Assembly (NCBI GenBank): GCA_003519585.1
Contig: DOWL01000224.1
Coordinates: 10,607 to 62,047 of the forward strand
Direction: 5' to 3'
Origin: Nocardioides sp.
GTDB lineage: Bacteria > Actinomycetota > Actinomycetes > Propionibacteriales > Nocardioidaceae
DNA: 51,441 nt
The notes under the pieces were generated by a model. The model ran no database searches. It saw only the letters and a list, made by a program, of their open reading frames with translations, and was not told the origin of the DNA. Within the stretch, counting starts at the first letter, position 1; the number at the start of each line of letters is the position of its first letter. Made by a program: the position numbers and the translations under genes. This document shows, in pieces, positions 1 to 8,534 of the stretch.

Positions 1-1388
1 AGTCCGGGACGGACGGAGTCAGCCAGTTCGAGGCTGCCTCCACATTCGGACATGAGGCGTTGCGCGATGGACAGGCCGAGACCCTGTCCGGGGGAATCGC
101 TCCGGCGCGCGCCGGAGTCGAACAGTTGGGGTCGGACCTCGTCGGCGATGCCGGGCCCGTTGTCGGAGCACGTGACCTCGACGTACCCGTCGGAGTCGGA
201 GACCTCCAGAAGCACCGTCTGGCCACCGTGGCGCCGAGCGTTCTCGAGGAGGATGTTGACCACCTCGGCCAGGTCGTCGGGGTCGCCCACGGCGTGCAGC
301 TCCTGGGGCGTCCACTGCACGTCGAGGCCGCGCTCCCGGTGGCTGGTCACGAGCGGCTCGACAACCTCGGACACGTCGATCACCCGAGCCGGCTCGGGGT
401 GCCGCGAGGTCATCAGCCGGTCCAGCCGGGCCAGCTCGGCGGTGAGCATCTGCTCGAGCCGCTGGCGACGCTCGTGGGTGAGCCGCGAGTCCTGCGACAT
501 CACCCGCGATGCGGTGGTGATCCCGGCGACCGTGGAGCCGACCTCGTGGAGCAGTTCGCGCTCCTCGAGTACGTCGGCCCGCGCCTTGGCCAGGGTCTCC
601 TGGAGCATCATCAGCTCGTCCTGGTGCCCGAGGATCGAGCTGCGCAGCAGCGACTGGCTCAGGGTGAGCAGGACCAGCGCGCCCTGGAAGTTGGCCACCA
701 CCGCGAGGGTTACGACCCAGCGGTTGTGGGTGTCGAGGTGGGCCAGGCTCTGCGCGAGAGTCAGGAGGACGGCGGCCAGGGCCAGCTGGCCGCGCACCTT
801 GGCGGACACGTGGGTGCGCTGCCAGATCGTCCAGGCGAGCATCACGCCGGCCAGCAGCATCAGCGCGTTGAGCAGCTGGATGCCGGTCCGCGAGGGCAGC
901 GACGGGTCGGTGAACCTCAGGACCACGATGGTGCCGCCGGTCAGCAGCAGCCCGCCGATGGCGCCGAGAAGCGCCGGGTCGCGGGGCACGTCGACGCGGG
1001 CGGCGAGGTAGGTCATCGCGATCAGCACGACCAGGATCACGGTCTGGGAGACCAGCGGCCAGAAGTCGCGCCACACGGCCGGGACCGGGTCGATCATGGC
1101 GACCTGGCCGAGCTTCTGCAGCGAGGCCGCGAGCAACGCGACGGTCAGCCAGCCGGCCAGCCGGCGCGAACCCTGCGAGGGTGCGACGCCGACCATCCGC
1201 CAGTGGAAGTACACGAACACCGACGCGGCGAGGACCAGCGCGTAGGTCACCATCTCGCTGCTGCGCATCGCGGCGTTGGGGCCGCGGGAGTTCAGCATCA
1301 ACAGCAGCGCGAGGGACACCGGCCCGACGACCGCCAGTCCCAGCGCCAGCACCGTGCGTACGTCCTTGCGGACGTCGACACCGAGCAT
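1..1388 (-). CDS. Sensor histidine kinase, 3' end cut by window edge
   Basis: Membrane sensor kinase that would autophosphorylate on histidine and pass phosphate to a response regulator. Reading the complement from the ATG at 1388 gives 462 residues before the window ends. About eight hydrophobic segments fill residues 10-250, a coiled linker spans 255-280, and the phosphoacceptor block is ELLHEVGSTVAGI with His281. The ATPase domain has an N-box (LLENARRHG, Asn383), a G1 box (DNGPGI, 409-414) and a G2 box (GQGLGLSIA, 434-442). The H-E-V form of the H-box is less common than H-E-L/F. Only the extreme C-terminus is missing. It is divergent from the LuxR-type gene at 1749, which may be its partner or a co-regulated gene. 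Confidence 0.85.
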   Translation of the reverse strand, partial: MLGVDVRKDVRTVLALGLAVVGPVSLALLLMLNSRGPNAAMRSSEMVTYALVLAASVFVYFHWRMVGVAPSQGSRRLAGWLTVALLAASLQKLGQVAMIDPVPAVWRDFWPLVSQTVILVVLIAMTYLAARVDVPRDPALLGAIGGLLLTGGTIVVLRFTDPSLPSRTGIQLLNALMLLAGVMLAWTIWQRTHVSAKVRGQLALAAVLLTLAQSLAHLDTHNRWVVTLAVVANFQGALVLLTLSQSLLRSSILGHQDELMMLQETLAKARADVLEERELLHEVGSTVAGITTASRVMSQDSRLTHERRQRLEQMLTAELARLDRLMTSRHPEPARVIDVSEVVEPLVTSHRERGLDVQWTPQELHAVGDPDDLAEVVNILLENARRHGGQTVLLEVSDSDGYVEVTCSDNGPGIADEVRPQLFDSGARRSDSPGQGLGLSIAQRLMSECGGSLELADSVRPG

Positions 1389-1748
1389 TCTCTTATCCCC
1401 CAGTCCGGCCGGTCGACCAGACCGCGTGACTCCCGAGGGAGCCTCACAGTTGACCCGCACCCCGTCGCGCGGCTCGACCGACTTCATATCCCGACGGTGG
1501 GTCCAGATGTGGCTTGGACGCCCCCGGTCGGGAGCCATACGTGAATCAGGGGGATCGAGAAGGGACGCTATCCCGAAAAATGAGGACGCGTATGACCCAT
1601 TCGGACTATTTGAACCCCTGGTCGTACGGGCCTGGTGGCATCCCTAATTTCAGGTGGGTTCACCCTCCTAGGTGAGATCGGGCGATCCCATGCGGCGAGT
1701 ATCACATTCCAGCACCACCCACGATCCCCCGCACCGGAAGGACGCTCC
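1389..1748. other. Divergent intergenic region
   Basis: A 360-bp gap between the kinase and the LuxR-type gene. It is less GC-rich around 1573-1615 and 1640-1652. I find no gene and no convincing sigma-A promoter. A dyad, TCACC-6nt-GGTGA, lies at 1660-1675, about 75 nt upstream of the regulator start, and could be a regulator site. Confidence 0.4.
1660..1675. promoter_or_regulatory. Possible operator dyad
   Basis: TCACC (1660-1664) and GGTGA (1671-1675) form a perfect 5-bp inverted repeat with a 6-nt spacer, upstream of the LuxR-type gene. The spacing suits a dimeric helix-turn-helix regulator, but short dyads are common in GC-rich DNA, so this is weak. Confidence 0.25.
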
Positions 1749-2519
1749 ATGGAATCGGACGGGATGCGCCTCGCGTTCCCCGATCTCACGTCGTACCGGG
1801 TCGCGGTCGCAGCCGACCAGCGCCTGGTCGCCGAGGCCGTCCGGGAGGCGTTGGAGGCGCGCGGCCACGACGCGGTCGTGGTCCGCTGGCCTCCGGTCGA
1901 CGATGCCAGGGCCGGTTCGGCTCCCAACCCGTTCCGGGTACGGCGGACCCGCCGGTCGGCCGGCCCACCTCCGGACGTCGCGATCCTGGTGAGCGACCTG
2001 TCGAAGATCTCGCAGGTGCGCGGTGCCCAGATGCTCATCGGCGTGCTGGACGTGCCGTGGCTGGTGCTGGCCGGCGTCCCCGAGGGACCGGCCTGGGGTG
2101 CGCTGTACGAGCGCGGCGCGTCCCTCGTGGTCTCCTCCGACACCGGGCTGAACGCGCTGTGCGGCCTGGTCGGCGACCTCGCCGGTGGCCGCACCCACTC
2201 GACCGAGGGTGGCCGACGCGAGCTGATCCACTCCTGGCGCAACTTCGCCCAGTACCGCGGCGAGCTCACCGCCCGGGTCGACAGCCTCACCGGGCGTGAG
2301 GAAGAGGTCCTCCAGCAGCTCTACGAGGGCCTGGCCGTCCGCGCCATCGCCGAGCGCGGCGAGGTCACCGAGGCCACCGTCCGCAGCCAGGTGAAGGCCA
2401 TCTTGCGCAAGCTCGAGGTGAACTCCCAGATCGCCGCAGTCGCGGCGTACCAGGAGGTCCGGGCCAACAACGCCCACCGGACCGCCGTCCTCGCCGGCCG
2501 GGAGCCAGTCGACGCCTGA
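1749..2519 (+). CDS. LuxR/NarL-type response regulator with degenerate receiver
   Basis: A 256-residue DNA-binding regulator. The C-terminal ~60 residues are a LuxR helix-turn-helix, starting LTGREEEVLQQLYEGLAVRAI and continuing through TEATVRSQVKAILRKLEV. The N-terminal ~120 residues have a receiver-like alpha/beta pattern (YRVAVAADQRLVAEAVREAL, later PDVAILVSDLS), but the usual acidic pair and the Asp-x-x-Met-Pro loop are not evident, so phosphorylation is doubtful. A good ribosome site (GGAAGGA, 1736-1742) sits 6 nt before the ATG at 1749, which favours this start over the longer frame from 1635. It is divergent from the kinase at 1388 and may be its partner or an atypical phosphorylation-independent regulator. 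Confidence 0.8.
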   Translation: MESDGMRLAFPDLTSYRVAVAADQRLVAEAVREALEARGHDAVVVRWPPVDDARAGSAPNPFRVRRTRRSAGPPPDVAILVSDLSKISQVRGAQMLIGVLDVPWLVLAGVPEGPAWGALYERGASLVVSSDTGLNALCGLVGDLAGGRTHSTEGGRRELIHSWRNFAQYRGELTARVDSLTGREEEVLQQLYEGLAVRAIAERGEVTEATVRSQVKAILRKLEVNSQIAAVAAYQEVRANNAHRTAVLAGREPVDA

Positions 2520-2583
2520 CGGCGGCGCCGAGCTGAATTTGCTCGCGGCTAGCGTTCGGCGTGCTCGAGCTGGTCGCGTCGCA

Positions 2584-3102
2584 TCAGCCCGCGTGCTCCA
2601 GCACCTGTCGACGCTCCTCTTGGGAGAGGACCCCCCCGAACGGGGACACTTCGCGCATCTCGATGCTGTGTCGATCTAGGCCGGTGAGCACCCGGTGCAG
2701 GCCCAGCAGTTCTTCATCGTCCAGAAGACGTCGCCACTCGCGCAGGTTGCTGAGGTGCGGCTCGCCTCGGCTGCCCGACTCCAGGCGCACCAAGTTGTTG
2801 CGGATGATCGCCGACCACTCACTCAAAGAGCCACGGGTCAGGTGGCTAGAGATCCGTCGGTGCAGCCGCCACGAACGCTCCTCTGACCTGGTCAGCCTGT
2901 GCCCAACAGGTCGGCGTACGACCTCGAGCTTGTAGCCCATGCAGGACAACAGCCGGCGTACCTGGTCGTCACTGACACCAATGCGCCCAGACAAGATCTG
3001 GCTGATGGTGGGCTGCCGGACTCCGCTCATCCTGGCAAGTGTCGATTGCGTGGTGCCAGTCTCGAGCATCACCCGCCGCAGCACCTCACCGCCATCAGAC
3101 AC
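2584..3102 (-). CDS. XRE-family transcriptional regulator
   Basis: A DNA-binding protein with an N-terminal Cro/C1-type helix-turn-helix at about residues 5-50 (STLARMSGVRQPTISQILSGRIG). The ~110-residue C-terminal region is charged and of unknown function. With the GTG at 3102 it has 172 residues; a longer form from GTG 3153 (189 residues) is possible. I prefer 3102 because a palindrome containing a TATAGT -10-like box (3114-3109) lies 6 nt upstream, as in a leaderless transcript; the longer form would put that palindrome inside the coding sequence. It is divergent from the hydrolase-TetR operon. The protein resembles single-gene XRE regulators and antitoxin-like proteins, but no toxin partner is next to it. 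Confidence 0.75.
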   Translation of the reverse strand: MSDGGEVLRRVMLETGTTQSTLARMSGVRQPTISQILSGRIGVSDDQVRRLLSCMGYKLEVVRRPVGHRLTRSEERSWRLHRRISSHLTRGSLSEWSAIIRNNLVRLESGSRGEPHLSNLREWRRLLDDEELLGLHRVLTGLDRHSIEMREVSPFGGVLSQEERRQVLEHAG

Positions 3103-3109
3103 CCGAGGA

Positions 3110-3130
3110 CTATAGCACTGTGCGCTATAG
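3110..3130. promoter_or_regulatory. Probable XRE operator overlapping its own -10
   Basis: CTATAGCAC and GCGCTATAG are 9-bp arms with one mismatch and a 3-nt centre (TGT). On the minus strand the left arm provides TATAGT, a near-consensus -10, 6 nt before the GTG at 3102. Binding here would block the gene's own promoter, so autorepression by the XRE protein is the simplest reading. Confidence 0.55.
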
Positions 3131-3158
3131 GCGCCGACTTCCGACTGCGGCACGGCTC

Positions 3159-3187
3159 TTGATCGCTGAAGCTAATTAGCTTAGCTT
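3159..3187 (+). promoter_or_regulatory. Hydrolase-TetR promoter with operator in the spacer
   Basis: TTGATC (3159-3164), a 17-nt spacer and TAGCTT (3182-3187) make a plausible sigma-A promoter in unusually AT-rich DNA. The spacer and first -10 base contain a perfect 14-bp palindrome, AAGCTAATTAGCTT (3169-3182). That placement is typical of TetR-type repression, and the TetR gene is the second gene of the operon. Confidence 0.6.
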
Positions 3188-3225
3188 TTTACCTAATTCA
3201 CTAAGCCACGGCGTCGGAGGGCGAC

Positions 3226-4062
3226 ATGATCGAGCAGCTGACGATCGACGGAAACACGATCACCTACGACCTGACCGGGGACGGGCCGCTGGTCGTGCTC
3301 GCGCACGGGATGGGCGACAGCCGGCACTCCTACCGTTTCGTGGCCCCGGCGCTCGCAGCGGCCGGCTACCGGGTCGCCAACGTCGACATCCGTGGGTGTG
3401 GCGACTCCAGCCTCGGCTGGGACGGCTACAGCCGCACCGATATCGCCGGCGACCTCGTTGCCGTAGTCGGGCACCTGGGTGGTCCAACCGTGATCGTAGG
3501 CCAATCGATCAGCGGCGGCGCGGCGACCATCGCCGCTGCTCAGGCACCCGAGCTGATCAGCGGGCTCGTCGAGCTGGCGCCGTTCACGCGCAAGCAGTCA
3601 GTCCCGCTCGGCGCACTGCTCAGGGCCGGGCGCTACCGGAGCGGTTCGCTTCGATTGATGCGAGCCATGCTCTTCGGGAGCCTGTCGGCCTGGACGGGCT
3701 ACTTGGACCTGGCCTACCCGGAGAAGCCGTCGGACTGGCCCGCGGAGTTGGCGCGCATCGAGACGAAGCTGAGCGAGCCTGGTCGGATGAAGGCGTTCCA
3801 AGCCATGACTCGCACCAGCCCTGTCGACGCCGGGATGCAGCTCGCGCACGTCAGCTGCCCGGTCCTCGTGGTCCAGGGCAGCCTCGACCCCGACTGGGCC
3901 GATCCGCGTGAGGAGGGCGAGAAGATCATCGCCGACCTACCCGCAGGCGTGGGCGAGCTCGTCGTCCTCGACGGAGTCGGGCACTACCCACACGCCCAGA
4001 GCCCCGACGAGGTGATCGCGCTCGTGCTCCCCTTCCTCGCCCGAGCGTTGCCGCGTGCCTAG
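3226..4062 (+). CDS. Alpha/beta hydrolase
   Basis: A 278-residue cytoplasmic alpha/beta-hydrolase fold enzyme of unknown substrate. The oxyanion motif HGMGD is at 27-31. The nucleophile elbow is GQSISGG with Ser94, a variant of GxSxG with Ser in the last position. The acid is Asp221 or Asp223 in GSLDPDW, and the base is His253 in GVGHYPHA. GGAGG at 3216-3220 is a good ribosome site 5 nt before the ATG. Its 3' end overlaps the TetR gene by 8 bp, so the two are co-transcribed. A small enzyme with its own TetR repressor suggests turnover of an inducing ester or xenobiotic. Esterase, lactonase and dehalogenase-like activities are all possible. Confidence 0.85.
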   Translation: MIEQLTIDGNTITYDLTGDGPLVVLAHGMGDSRHSYRFVAPALAAAGYRVANVDIRGCGDSSLGWDGYSRTDIAGDLVAVVGHLGGPTVIVGQSISGGAATIAAAQAPELISGLVELAPFTRKQSVPLGALLRAGRYRSGSLRLMRAMLFGSLSAWTGYLDLAYPEKPSDWPAELARIETKLSEPGRMKAFQAMTRTSPVDAGMQLAHVSCPVLVVQGSLDPDWADPREEGEKIIADLPAGVGELVVLDGVGHYPHAQSPDEVIALVLPFLARALPRA

Positions 4063-4618
4063 GGCGGGACTCAGACCGGCGACAGTCACCGAGGCGGGAG
4101 CAGCCCTCGCCGACGAGGTCGGCCTCGACAACCTCAGCATGGGCCAACTCGCCGAGCGGCTCGGCGTCAAGACACCCTCGCTCTACAAGCACGTCGCCAG
4201 CCTGGCCGACCTCTCCCATCGGATCGGCGTCCTCGCCATGACCCAGCTCGGCGACGCCATCCGGGACGCGACCCAGGGCCGCGCCGGCCGAGACGCGCTC
4301 CTGGCCGCGGCGCAGGCGATGCGCACGTTCATCGAACAACACCCAGGCCGCTACGCGGCCGGCGACACCGCCCGGCCCACAGGTCCCGACGATCCACTCA
4401 TCCCCGCCGGCGAACGCGTGCTCGCCTCTCTCTCCGCCGTGCTCCGCGGCTACGACCTCGATCCAGCAGACGAGATCCACGCTCTCCGGATGATCCGCAG
4501 CTCGCTCCACGGATTCGCGACCGTGGAGGCAGCAGGAGGATTCATGATCGACGCCAGCGTCGACGACAGCTTCGCGTGGATGGTCGACCTGATCGACAAG
4601 GGGCTCCAGCGGCGCTGA
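4055..4618 (+). CDS. TetR-family repressor
   Basis: A 187-residue regulator. The N-terminal helix-turn-helix covers about residues 10-55 (LDNLSMGQLAERLGVKTPSLYKHVASLADL), with the typical TPSLYKHV recognition helix. The rest is a helical ligand-binding and dimerisation domain with a RMIRSSLHGFATVE segment like the WHG-type C-terminal domains. The GTG start at 4055 lies inside the hydrolase gene (stop 4060-4062), implying translational coupling. It probably represses its own operon through the palindrome at 3169-3182, but this is inferred. Confidence 0.85.
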   Translation: MPRAGLRPATVTEAGAALADEVGLDNLSMGQLAERLGVKTPSLYKHVASLADLSHRIGVLAMTQLGDAIRDATQGRAGRDALLAAAQAMRTFIEQHPGRYAAGDTARPTGPDDPLIPAGERVLASLSAVLRGYDLDPADEIHALRMIRSSLHGFATVEAAGGFMIDASVDDSFAWMVDLIDKGLQRR

Positions 4619-4667
4619 CTACCAGGACGACACGGCTCTCACGCTCGTCCGGCAGGTGCCGTCGCGC

Positions 4668-6260
4668 CTACGACCCGGCGTGCGTATCGGTCTCCACGAT
4701 CGGAGCGGACGCATGCTCGAGCGCGGCGTCGGGCTGTCCGCCGGGTCCACCGAGGTCGGCGTCCTGGCGGACCATCTCCTCGATGCGCTTCCCGCAGTCA
4801 GGGTCGACAGCACTCCAGTAGGCGAAGGCTCGCTCGAGGACCTCGCCCTGCACACCGCCGAGCAGGTGGCCGGCGACGGTATTGACGAACGTCTCGCGCT
4901 GTTCGTCGTCCCACACCTCTCGCACGAGTGCGCCGGGCTGACTGAAGTCGTCGTCGTCAGGCCGCAGCGTGTATGCCTGCCGGACCATCGCGCCGTCACT
5001 CTCCCACGACTCCTCGACCTCACCGACCTGGTCGGCGTACCCACGTCCCTCGCTGTTGGGTGCGTAGACGGGGTCGTCGCCACGGTGCTCGTAGGCCATC
5101 GGCCCGTCCTGGGTGTAGGTGTTCACCTCGACGTGGGGCCGGTTGACCGGGAGTTGGAGGTAGTTGGCGCCGATTCGGTGACGGTGGGTGTCGGAGTAGG
5201 CGAACGCGCGGCCCAGCAACATCTTGTCGGGGCTGAAGCCGATGCCCGGGACAAGTGCCGAAGGCTCGAACGCAGCCTGCTCGATCTGGGCGAAGAAGTT
5301 CTCCGGGTTGCGGTTGAGTGTCATGGTGCCGACCCGGACCAGTGGATAGTCAGCGTGCGGCCAGATCTTGGTGAGGTCGAAGGGGTTGATCCGGTACGTC
5401 GCGGCGTCGCGGTACGGCATCAGCTGCACCGACAGGGTCCAGGACGGGAACTCGTTGCGCTCGATGGCGTCGTAGAGGTCGCGACGGTGGAAGTCGGCGT
5501 CCTCGCCGGCGATCTTCGTCGCGTCCTGGTCGGTCAGGCCCTCGACGCCCTGGTCGCTGTGGAAGTGGTACTTGACCCAATGCTTCTCCCCCGCGGCGTT
5601 GACCCATAGATAGGTGTGCGAGCCATAGCCGTTCATGTGCCGGTACGACCGCGGGATGCCGCGATCGCCCATCAGGTAGGTCACCTGGTGGGCGGACTCC
5701 GGGTTGAGGGACCAGAAGTCCCACTGCATGTGGTTGTCCCGCAACCCGGATCCACCCCGCCGCTTCTGCGAGCGGATGAAGTGCGGGAACTTCATCGTGT
5801 CCCGGATGAAGAACACCGGAGTGTTGTTGCCGACCAGGTCGTAGTTGCCCTCGGATGTGTAGAACTTCAGCGCGAACCCCCGCGGGTCGCGCCAGGTGTC
5901 GGGCGATCCCTGTTCGCCCGCGACCGTCGAGAAGCGGGCCAGCATCTCGGTCTTCACCCCGGGCTGGAACAGGGCCGCCTTCGTGTACGCCGAGACGTCC
6001 TCGGTGGTCTCGAACTCGCCGAACGCGCCCGAGCCCTTCGCGTGCACGTTCCGCTCCGGCACCCGCTCCCGGTTGAAGTGGGCCATCTGGTTCAGGAAGT
6101 GCACGTCGTGCAACACGATCGGACCGTCCGGTCCGACAGTGAGGCTGTTCCGGTCGCTCACCGCCGGCGCGCCGCTGTCGGTCGTCGAGCCGAGCCGCGC
6201 CTCCTCCGAGGGTCCGCTCGCGATCGACGTTCCATCGGTGGGCTGGGGCAGATCGGACAT
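4668..6260 (-). CDS. katA: Catalase, monofunctional haem type
   Basis: Breaks down hydrogen peroxide to water and oxygen in the cytoplasm. The 530-residue protein is a small-subunit catalase. The distal haem His73 is in [12 protein letters not shown], the distal Asn is in [12 protein letters not shown] (145/146), and the proximal Tyr355 is in [12 protein letters not shown] with Arg351 four residues before it. The ATG at 6260 is preferred over 6284 because AAGGAGAG sits just upstream of it. A GGGTAC box (6309-6304) about 43 nt upstream suits a stress-sigma promoter, as known for actinobacterial catalases. It is convergent with the TetR gene, with only 49 bp between stops. The gene next upstream on the same strand is a SigB/F-type sigma factor. 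Confidence 0.95.
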   Translation of the reverse strand: MSDLPQPTDGTSIASGPSEEARLGSTTDSGAPAVSDRNSLTVGPDGPIVLHDVHFLNQMAHFNRERVPERNVHAKGSGAFGEFETTEDVSAYTKAALFQPGVKTEMLARFSTVAGEQGSPDTWRDPRGFALKFYTSEGNYDLVGNNTPVFFIRDTMKFPHFIRSQKRRGGSGLRDNHMQWDFWSLNPESAHQVTYLMGDRGIPRSYRHMNGYGSHTYLWVNAAGEKHWVKYHFHSDQGVEGLTDQDATKIAGEDADFHRRDLYDAIERNEFPSWTLSVQLMPYRDAATYRINPFDLTKIWPHADYPLVRVGTMTLNRNPENFFAQIEQAAFEPSALVPGIGFSPDKMLLGRAFAYSDTHRHRIGANYLQLPVNRPHVEVNTYTQDGPMAYEHRGDDPVYAPNSEGRGYADQVGEVEESWESDGAMVRQAYTLRPDDDDFSQPGALVREVWDDEQRETFVNTVAGHLLGGVQGEVLERAFAYWSAVDPDCGKRIEEMVRQDADLGGPGGQPDAALEHASAPIVETDTHAGS

Positions 6261-6303
6261 GGGGCTCTCCTTCTGGGTCATCACTCAATGCTTCTCTGTC
6301 CGA

Positions 6304-6309
6304 GTACCC
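6304..6309 (-). promoter_or_regulatory. GGGTAC box upstream of catalase
   Basis: On the minus strand the sequence reads GGGTAC, about 43 nt before the catalase ATG. This matches the -10 remembered for Streptomyces SigB-type promoters (GGGTAC/T). No clear GTTT-like -35 is seen at the right distance. Confidence 0.45.
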
Positions 6310-6374
6310 AAAGGTCTCGGATCGAGGCCGTCGCCCACGGCTTCGTCGTGACTACGTCGGTCCCGACAGACCGG

Positions 6375-7149
6375 TCAGGCGAGCTGCACTCGGAGGTCGC
6401 GAAGGATTCGTTCCAGAAGCCGAGAGATCTGCATCTGGGTCACTCCCAGCTCGTCGCCGATCTCAGCCTGGGTGTGGTCCTCGAAGAAGCGCATATAGAT
6501 GACCCGGCGATCGCGGTCGCTGAGGCGGCGTACGGCGGGTGCGAGCGCGATCCGAGCCTCGAGCGCGCCGTCCTCGGTGTCCTCGTCGGGGATCGAGTCG
6601 CCGAGCGTGAGGTCGCGGTCCGCGCCACCGACCGGCCGGTCCAGAGACGGCGGCTGGAAGCAGCCGAAGGACTGGATGGTCTCGTCGAGTTCCGCGCGCG
6701 TGCATTCGACGTCGGCGCAAAAGCTCGTCGTCGGTCGGCTCGCGGCCGAGCTCCTGCTCGAGGTGCGCGATGCTGCGGCTGACCTTCCACTGCCGCTCCT
6801 GGAGCCGGCGCGGCGGGCGCACCATCCAGCTCTGGTCGCGGAACCACCGCTGCACCTCGCCCCGGATCGTCGGGACGGCGTAGGTCAGCAGGTCGGGGCG
6901 GACGGTCGGGTCGAACTTGTGCACCGCCTTCACCAGCCCCTCGTAGGCGGCCTGGTGCAGATCTTCGACAGGGACGCTCCGGCCTCGGTAGCGGTTGGCC
7001 ACGGCCTCTGCCACGCCGCGGTTGATCAGGATCACCTCGTCGAGCAGCGCCTCGCGGCGCTCTCGATCGTCGGTTGCGTGCGCTTCGAGCAGCAGTTCGG
7101 TGGTTCGCTGCTTGCGCTCGGCGCGGGAGATCTTCTCGACTGCTCTCAT
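6375..7149 (-). pseudogene. SigB/SigF-type RNA polymerase sigma factor, frameshifted
   Basis: A stress-type sigma-70 factor. From the ATG at 7149 (GGGAGAG ribosome site upstream) the frame gives region 2 (DLHQAAYEGLVKAVHKFDP), DNA melting and region 3 (RPPRRLQERQWKVSRSIAHLE), then GREPTDDEL. Here the frame breaks at a run of four A on the plus strand (6719-6722). Removing one base restores the family continuation: AELDETIQSFGCFQPPSLDRPV, region 4 (RRVIYMRFFEDHTQAEIGDEL, then GVTQMQISRLLERI) and a stop at 6375. The repaired protein would be 257 residues, the normal family length. Either this is a sequencing error or the strain has lost this sigma factor. It lies next to catalase and divergent from wrbA, as expected for a stress regulator. 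Confidence 0.8.
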
Positions 7150-7303
7150 GCGCTGGCCTCTCCCTGGCGGGCTGGCCTCGCGCCGGTGGCTGCAGTGCGA
7201 GGGGTCCCGGCGCCGCTGCGCCCGGATATGTCCAGTAGCGCATGACGGCGAGGCGCCCACCTCACCTCTAGGGGTGGACCTGAATGGCACACCTCGCGGT
7301 TAC

Positions 7304-7321
7304 CGGTTGAAGCGTCAACCG
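7304..7321. promoter_or_regulatory. Hairpin or operator upstream of wrbA
   Basis: CGGTTGA (7304-7310) and TCAACCG (7315-7321) are a perfect 7-bp inverted repeat with an AGCG loop, 22 nt before the wrbA ATG. GGTTAC, a variant of the GGGTAC box, overlaps upstream at 7299-7304. The repeat could be an mRNA 5' hairpin or a protein site. Confidence 0.35.
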
Positions 7322-7343
7322 ACACTCACCCCGAGGAGCTCCG

Positions 7344-7940
7344 ATGCCCAGCAAGCTCGCGATCGTCTACTACTCGTCGACCGGAGCCACGCACGCGATG
7401 GCCGAGCGCGCCGCCGAGACCGCGGAGAAGGCGGGCGCGGACGTCCGGCTGCGGCACGTCGAGGAGACGGCTCCAGAGGAGGCGATCGCCGGTCAGGACG
7501 CCTGGCTGGCGCACCGATCGGAGGTCGAAAACGCACCCGTGGCCGAACCAGACGACCTCGCCTGGGCGGACGTGGTGCTGATGGGGACCCCCACCAGGTT
7601 CGGCAGTGCGACCAGCCAGTTGCAGGCGTTCATCGACACCCTCGGACCGCTCTGGCAGGACGGCGGGTTGGCCGACAAGGTCTACGCGGGGTTCACGTCC
7701 TCCCAGACCGAGCACGGCGGCCAGGAGACGACCTTGCTCAGCCTGTACACCAACTTCATGCACTGGGGCGGCATCATCGTGGCGCCGGGGTACACCGACG
7801 AGGTGAAGTTCGCCGACGGGAACCCCTACGGCGCAAGCAAGGTCACCGGAGACACGCCCGAACTCGAGCAGGTGGACCGCGACGCCCTCGACCACCTGGT
7901 GACGCGGGTCCTCGACGTGGCCGAGCGGCTGGCCAGCTGA
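7344..7940 (+). CDS. wrbA: NAD(P)H:quinone oxidoreductase, WrbA family
   Basis: A flavodoxin-like FMN enzyme that reduces quinones by two electrons and so limits semiquinone radicals. The 198-residue protein has the N-terminal FMN phosphate loop (YYSSTGATHAMAE, 9-21), the GTPTRFGSATSQLQAFID segment and the conserved TSSQTEHGGQETT loop. Its length matches WrbA. GAGGAG at 7332-7337 precedes the ATG. The start of the sigma gene is 195 bp upstream on the other strand. Context and product point to oxidative-stress control. The assignment to the family is firm; the preferred electron donor is not determined. Confidence 0.9.
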   Translation: MPSKLAIVYYSSTGATHAMAERAAETAEKAGADVRLRHVEETAPEEAIAGQDAWLAHRSEVENAPVAEPDDLAWADVVLMGTPTRFGSATSQLQAFIDTLGPLWQDGGLADKVYAGFTSSQTEHGGQETTLLSLYTNFMHWGGIIVAPGYTDEVKFADGNPYGASKVTGDTPELEQVDRDALDHLVTRVLDVAERLAS

Positions 7941-7961
7941 CGCCCGCGGCTGCTGGCCCGC

Positions 7962-8448
7962 TCAGAGTTGCGCGGTGCCGTGCTCGGCGTCGTACGTCTC
8001 GCCGGTGAGCTTCGTCTTGGCGAGGCTGATCAACGACGCCACGGTGCCGCCGGGCGTATCCCAGTACTCGCCACCCTCGAGGTCGACCCGCAGGAGCGTC
8101 GCGTTCGAGTCATCAGGACCGCCGGGCAGCCACGCCTCGGCGAAGGTGGTCCACAACTCGGCCAACCTGTCTCGGTCGTCGACCACGGTGGCGGTTCCGT
8201 GCAGCGAGACCCACGCAGCCCGGCTCGAGAAGGTGAGGCCGACCCGGGGTCGCGCCAGGATGTCGCGCACGTGCCGCGTGTCGCGGGCGCTGATGAACCA
8301 CAGCTCGGCGGTCGCCTCGACCCTCCTGCCGCGCCATGGGCACCGACTGCAAGATGCCCTCGTCGGAGGTGGTCGTCAGCATGCCGATGGACATGTCGTC
8401 GAGCAGTTCGATCAGCTTGGTGTGGTCGTCGTCGATGTGGTTCTCCAT
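7962..8448 (-). pseudogene. PPOX-fold general stress protein, frameshifted
   Basis: A protein of the pyridoxamine 5'-phosphate oxidase-like split-barrel family, similar to general stress protein 26. From the ATG at 8448 the frame reads MENHIDDDHTKLIELLDDMS and continues to SVPMARQ, where it breaks. One extra base in a run of three C on the plus strand (8321-8323) explains the break. Without it the protein continues EVEATAELWFISARDTRHVRD and joins the downstream frame (PRVGLTFSSRAAWVSLHGTA) to a stop at 7962. The repaired protein has about 161 residues, the normal length. It is convergent with wrbA. Either sequencing error or real inactivation is possible. Confidence 0.75.
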
Positions 8449-8518
8449 CGCGCTCCAGTACCCCGACCTCCCATCGAGGCTTCCACCCCGAAGGGTTAGG
8501 TGCTGCGGGCGAGGAGGC

Positions 8519-8524
8519 GGGTAC
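8519..8524 (+). promoter_or_regulatory. GGGTAC box 10 nt before a start codon
   Basis: GGGTAC at 8519-8524 precedes the ATG at 8535 by 10 nt. With transcription starting 6-8 nt after a -10 element, the mRNA would have a leader of only a few bases. It belongs to a set with the boxes at 9786, 10301, 12136 and 15302. Confidence 0.5.
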
Positions 8525-8534
8525 CGGCGCGCGC

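Noticed and set aside
4619..5083. 154-codon minus-strand frame at the end of katA
   Set aside because: Shadow in another frame of the catalase C-terminus; Ser/Arg/Thr-rich with no domain.
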